NCBI GenBank assembly: GCA_002306945.1
Contig: DBTH01000051.1
Location: 1-7,412, forward strand
Source of the DNA: Methylacidiphilaceae bacterium UBA1321
GTDB taxonomy: Bacteria; Verrucomicrobiota; Verrucomicrobiia; Methylacidiphilales; UBA1321
Length of the DNA stretch: 7,412 nt
Direction of reading: 5' to 3'
Shown here: positions 5,692 through 7,412 of the stretch, one piece after another
Layout of the letters: each line of letters begins with the position of its first letter
How positions within the stretch are numbered: position 1 is the stretch's first letter
Notes under the pieces: model-generated
Database searches by the model: none
Seen by the model: only the letters and a program-made list of their open reading frames with translations
What the model was told of the DNA's origin: nothing
Translations under genes and position numbers: made by a program

Positions 5692-5697
5692 AAGGAG
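5692..5697 (+). promoter_or_regulatory. Shine-Dalgarno AAGGAG fixing the start of the beta-helix gene
   Basis: AAGGAG lies 6 nt before ATG 5704. It selects this start over the longer open frame from 5572, which would overlap the SGNH gene by more than 100 bp and lack a signal peptide at its N-terminus. Confidence 0.85.
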
Positions 5698-5703
5698 ATT
5701 GCA

Positions 5704-7401
5704 ATGAGCGTTGCCGATTTTTTCGGAAAAAGCAGTATTCAGTCGACCCATTATATCGCGATTGCCGCACTTTGTGCCGGATTTGTCTTCGGTCAAAATC
5801 TATACGCACAGGAGGCTGTCAGTGTTCTTTCCTATGGTGCGATAGCCGATGGCCTTCAGACTTCCGCGGCGACGAATACGACGGCCTTTCAGGCCGCGCA
5901 GGATCAGGCGAAGACACTCGGTAACGGCGCGTATGTCTATATTCCGGCAGGCACGTATGTCGTGGGGCAAATCCTTTTCGATTCCGGGGTCGGCTTTCTG
6001 GGTGAAGGTTTGACTACGATATTGGTGGCAAAGGATGAACTGGGTGTGGCGTCGTCGATTTTCAAGCCGCGAACGGCGACGACGGCCTTTACCGAGAATG
6101 TGTACTTTAAGAAAATGAAACTTTTGGGAAATAGCGCGGGTCAGCATGCGGGCGGCCCGACAACGAATGCCAGCGATACGCGGCATGGGATAAGGCTTGT
6201 CGCCTGTCGCAATTGTCTGGTTCAGGATGTGTGGGCGGAAGATTTTGACGGCGACGGCGTCTATATGGGCAATCAGGTGGCCGGTTCCGGATTGCGGGCG
6301 GAATATAACACGATTGAGCGGGTCATAGTTAAAAATAACGTCCGCAATGGGATGATGATCGGAACGGGAGTTTATAATGTCATCAGGAATTGCACATTCG
6401 AGTCGAACCAGATCGGAACGCTGACGACGAGCGCCAAGTACGCTCCCAGCATGTATGCCAGCGCCGAGCTTGATCTCGAACCCAACGCTTCCACTGAGGT
6501 GTGCAGCGATAATAGCATCGAGTCGTGCACGTTTCTGAACGGAAATTACCGGGCGATTCAGATCACCCGCCCGATTGCGCTGGAGATTGCCCGGAACCGG
6601 ATCGTAAATAATACGTTCACGAATTGTTATCCGGCGCAGATATATATGAGCGCGGATGTCATTGATTCCACTCTGATCCGGGGAAACAGCTTTACGGCCA
6701 GCGATCCATCCCAAATGAAATACCATATCCGCGTGTGCAAGTCGGATAATACAATGATCATTGGCAACACGTTTGTTGGCGGTTGCAACGGAGTGTCTTC
6801 ATCCAGGGCAATCAATATCGACCAGACCGTTTCGGGAACCATAATGACGTTTAATACGTTTAATTTCACCGGAGGTAGTGGCGACGGGAGCGCGATCTTC
6901 ACCGATGCGACGTGCACGGATTCGGAAATCCACAGCAATACGCTCTTGAATGGCGCTCATTATGATTTGAGAGGGACAGTAGCCGCCACGTACGGTTTCG
7001 AGGCGGAATATCTCTCGGTCAGCACCAGTTCCGGAGCAGTGAAAACGGTCTGCTTTGACGAAAATGCCAGCGCGGAGCAATATGTGAATTATGCTTCGCA
7101 GGCGGTGGGAGATTTTATTGCTTATCCGCTCACTGTTCCTGTGGCCGCCACGTACAATGTGAAGGTGAAGGCCTATTGCAATGCGAGCGAAGGGACGGCA
7201 ACGTTATTGATCGACGGCGTTGCGCAGGGCTGTTCGATGGATTTCTATAGTCAGGACGCCGATTATGCGGAGTACGATTTGGGGACTTATACATTTGGTT
7301 CAAGCGGAACGCATGAATTCCGTTTCTCGGTTGCCGGGAAAAACGGCAGCAGCAGTGGCTACCAGATGGTGCTGGATCGAATATTATTAACCAAACAGTA
7401 A
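5704..7401 (+). CDS. Secreted right-handed beta-helix (pectate-lyase-superfamily) protein with C-terminal CBM6/35-like module
   Basis: The protein has 565 residues. The hydrophobic core at 17-31 and LYA-QE near 35-36 form a signal peptide, so it is exported. Residues about 39-105 match the N-terminal cap of the pectate_lyase_3 type: VSVLSYGAIADG, TTAFQAAQDQA and GAYVYIPAGTYVVGQILF, then GFLGEG. Residues about 130-425 are successive parallel beta-helix coils with many N-T-F/N-C-T-F turns (VIRNCTFESN, SIESCTFLNG, IVNNTFTNC, LIRGNSFTAS, MIIGNTFVGG). Putative active-cleft residues include DFDGDGVYMG (180-189) and ELDLEPN (255-261), both recurrent in beta-helix polysaccharide enzymes. Residues about 430-563 form a galactose-binding-like CBM6/35-type module (FEAEYLSVS at the start, MVLDRILL at the end). 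It sits directly after the SGNH esterase gene. Whether it is a lyase, hydrolase, epimerase or binding protein cannot be decided from motifs. Confidence 0.92.
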   Translation: MSVADFFGKSSIQSTHYIAIAALCAGFVFGQNLYAQEAVSVLSYGAIADGLQTSAATNTTAFQAAQDQAKTLGNGAYVYIPAGTYVVGQILFDSGVGFLGEGLTTILVAKDELGVASSIFKPRTATTAFTENVYFKKMKLLGNSAGQHAGGPTTNASDTRHGIRLVACRNCLVQDVWAEDFDGDGVYMGNQVAGSGLRAEYNTIERVIVKNNVRNGMMIGTGVYNVIRNCTFESNQIGTLTTSAKYAPSMYASAELDLEPNASTEVCSDNSIESCTFLNGNYRAIQITRPIALEIARNRIVNNTFTNCYPAQIYMSADVIDSTLIRGNSFTASDPSQMKYHIRVCKSDNTMIIGNTFVGGCNGVSSSRAINIDQTVSGTIMTFNTFNFTGGSGDGSAIFTDATCTDSEIHSNTLLNGAHYDLRGTVAATYGFEAEYLSVSTSSGAVKTVCFDENASAEQYVNYASQAVGDFIAYPLTVPVAATYNVKVKAYCNASEGTATLLIDGVAQGCSMDFYSQDADYAEYDLGTYTFGSSGTHEFRFSVAGKNGSSSGYQMVLDRILLTKQ

Positions 7402-7412
7402 AGTGAGTTCGC

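Noticed and set aside
5572..5703. Upstream extension of the beta-helix protein to an ATG at 5572
   Set aside because: It overlaps the 3' end of the SGNH gene and puts 44 residues in front of the signal peptide, whereas ATG 5704 has a strong AAGGAG at 6 nt.
5800..6726. Minus-strand open frame of 308 codons
   Set aside because: It is antisense to the beta-helix gene. The sense frame has a signal peptide, helix repeats and a good ribosome binding site, while the antisense frame has an Arg/Ile-rich translation without any known motif.

Overview
The window looks like a polysaccharide-handling and cell-surface locus from a Gram-negative bacterium that has an exosortase (PEP-CTERM) sorting system. 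The most likely source is a member of the Verrucomicrobiota/Planctomycetota/Lentisphaerota group, perhaps Opitutae-like. This is inferred from the combination of a PEP-CTERM protein carrying autotransporter-associated beta-strand repeats, a GntR/LacI hybrid regulator, small secreted glycan-binding modules, and weak Shine-Dalgarno use in several genes. No rRNA, tRNA or housekeeping gene is present to confirm the lineage.

Layout. Positions 1-2345 hold a leftward (minus-strand) group of three genes. In transcription order these are a secreted single-domain CBM4/9-like protein (2345-1752), a membrane-anchored CBM9/DOMON-like protein whose start overlaps the previous stop (1752-943), and a GntR-type regulator with a LacI-type sugar-sensing domain (862 to beyond the left edge). 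A large interrupted dyad overlaps the predicted promoter of the regulator. Positions 2346-2495 are an AT-rich divergent promoter region with a perfect 17-bp palindrome and a near-consensus sigma70-type promoter that overlaps the start of the rightward gene. Positions 2496-4607 encode a 703-residue PEP-CTERM surface protein with three recognisable autotransporter-associated beta-strand repeats. Positions 4608-5024 are non-coding and contain a 127-bp hairpin-rich palindromic element that looks like a MITE or other dispersed repeat. Positions 5025-7401 hold a rightward two-gene operon: an SGNH/GDSL hydrolase, then a secreted right-handed beta-helix (pectate-lyase-superfamily) protein with a C-terminal CBM6/35-like module.

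How the parts may fit together (inference). A sugar-responsive regulator may control exported glycan-binding proteins, a large surface-sorted beta-helical protein, and a deacetylase-like plus beta-helix pair acting on an acetylated polysaccharide. No SusC/D pair, sugar transporter or classical glycoside hydrolase is visible, so the substrate cannot be named. The individual families are known. The points most worth a second look are the 127-bp element, the operator-like dyads, and the start-site conflict of the PEP-CTERM gene.
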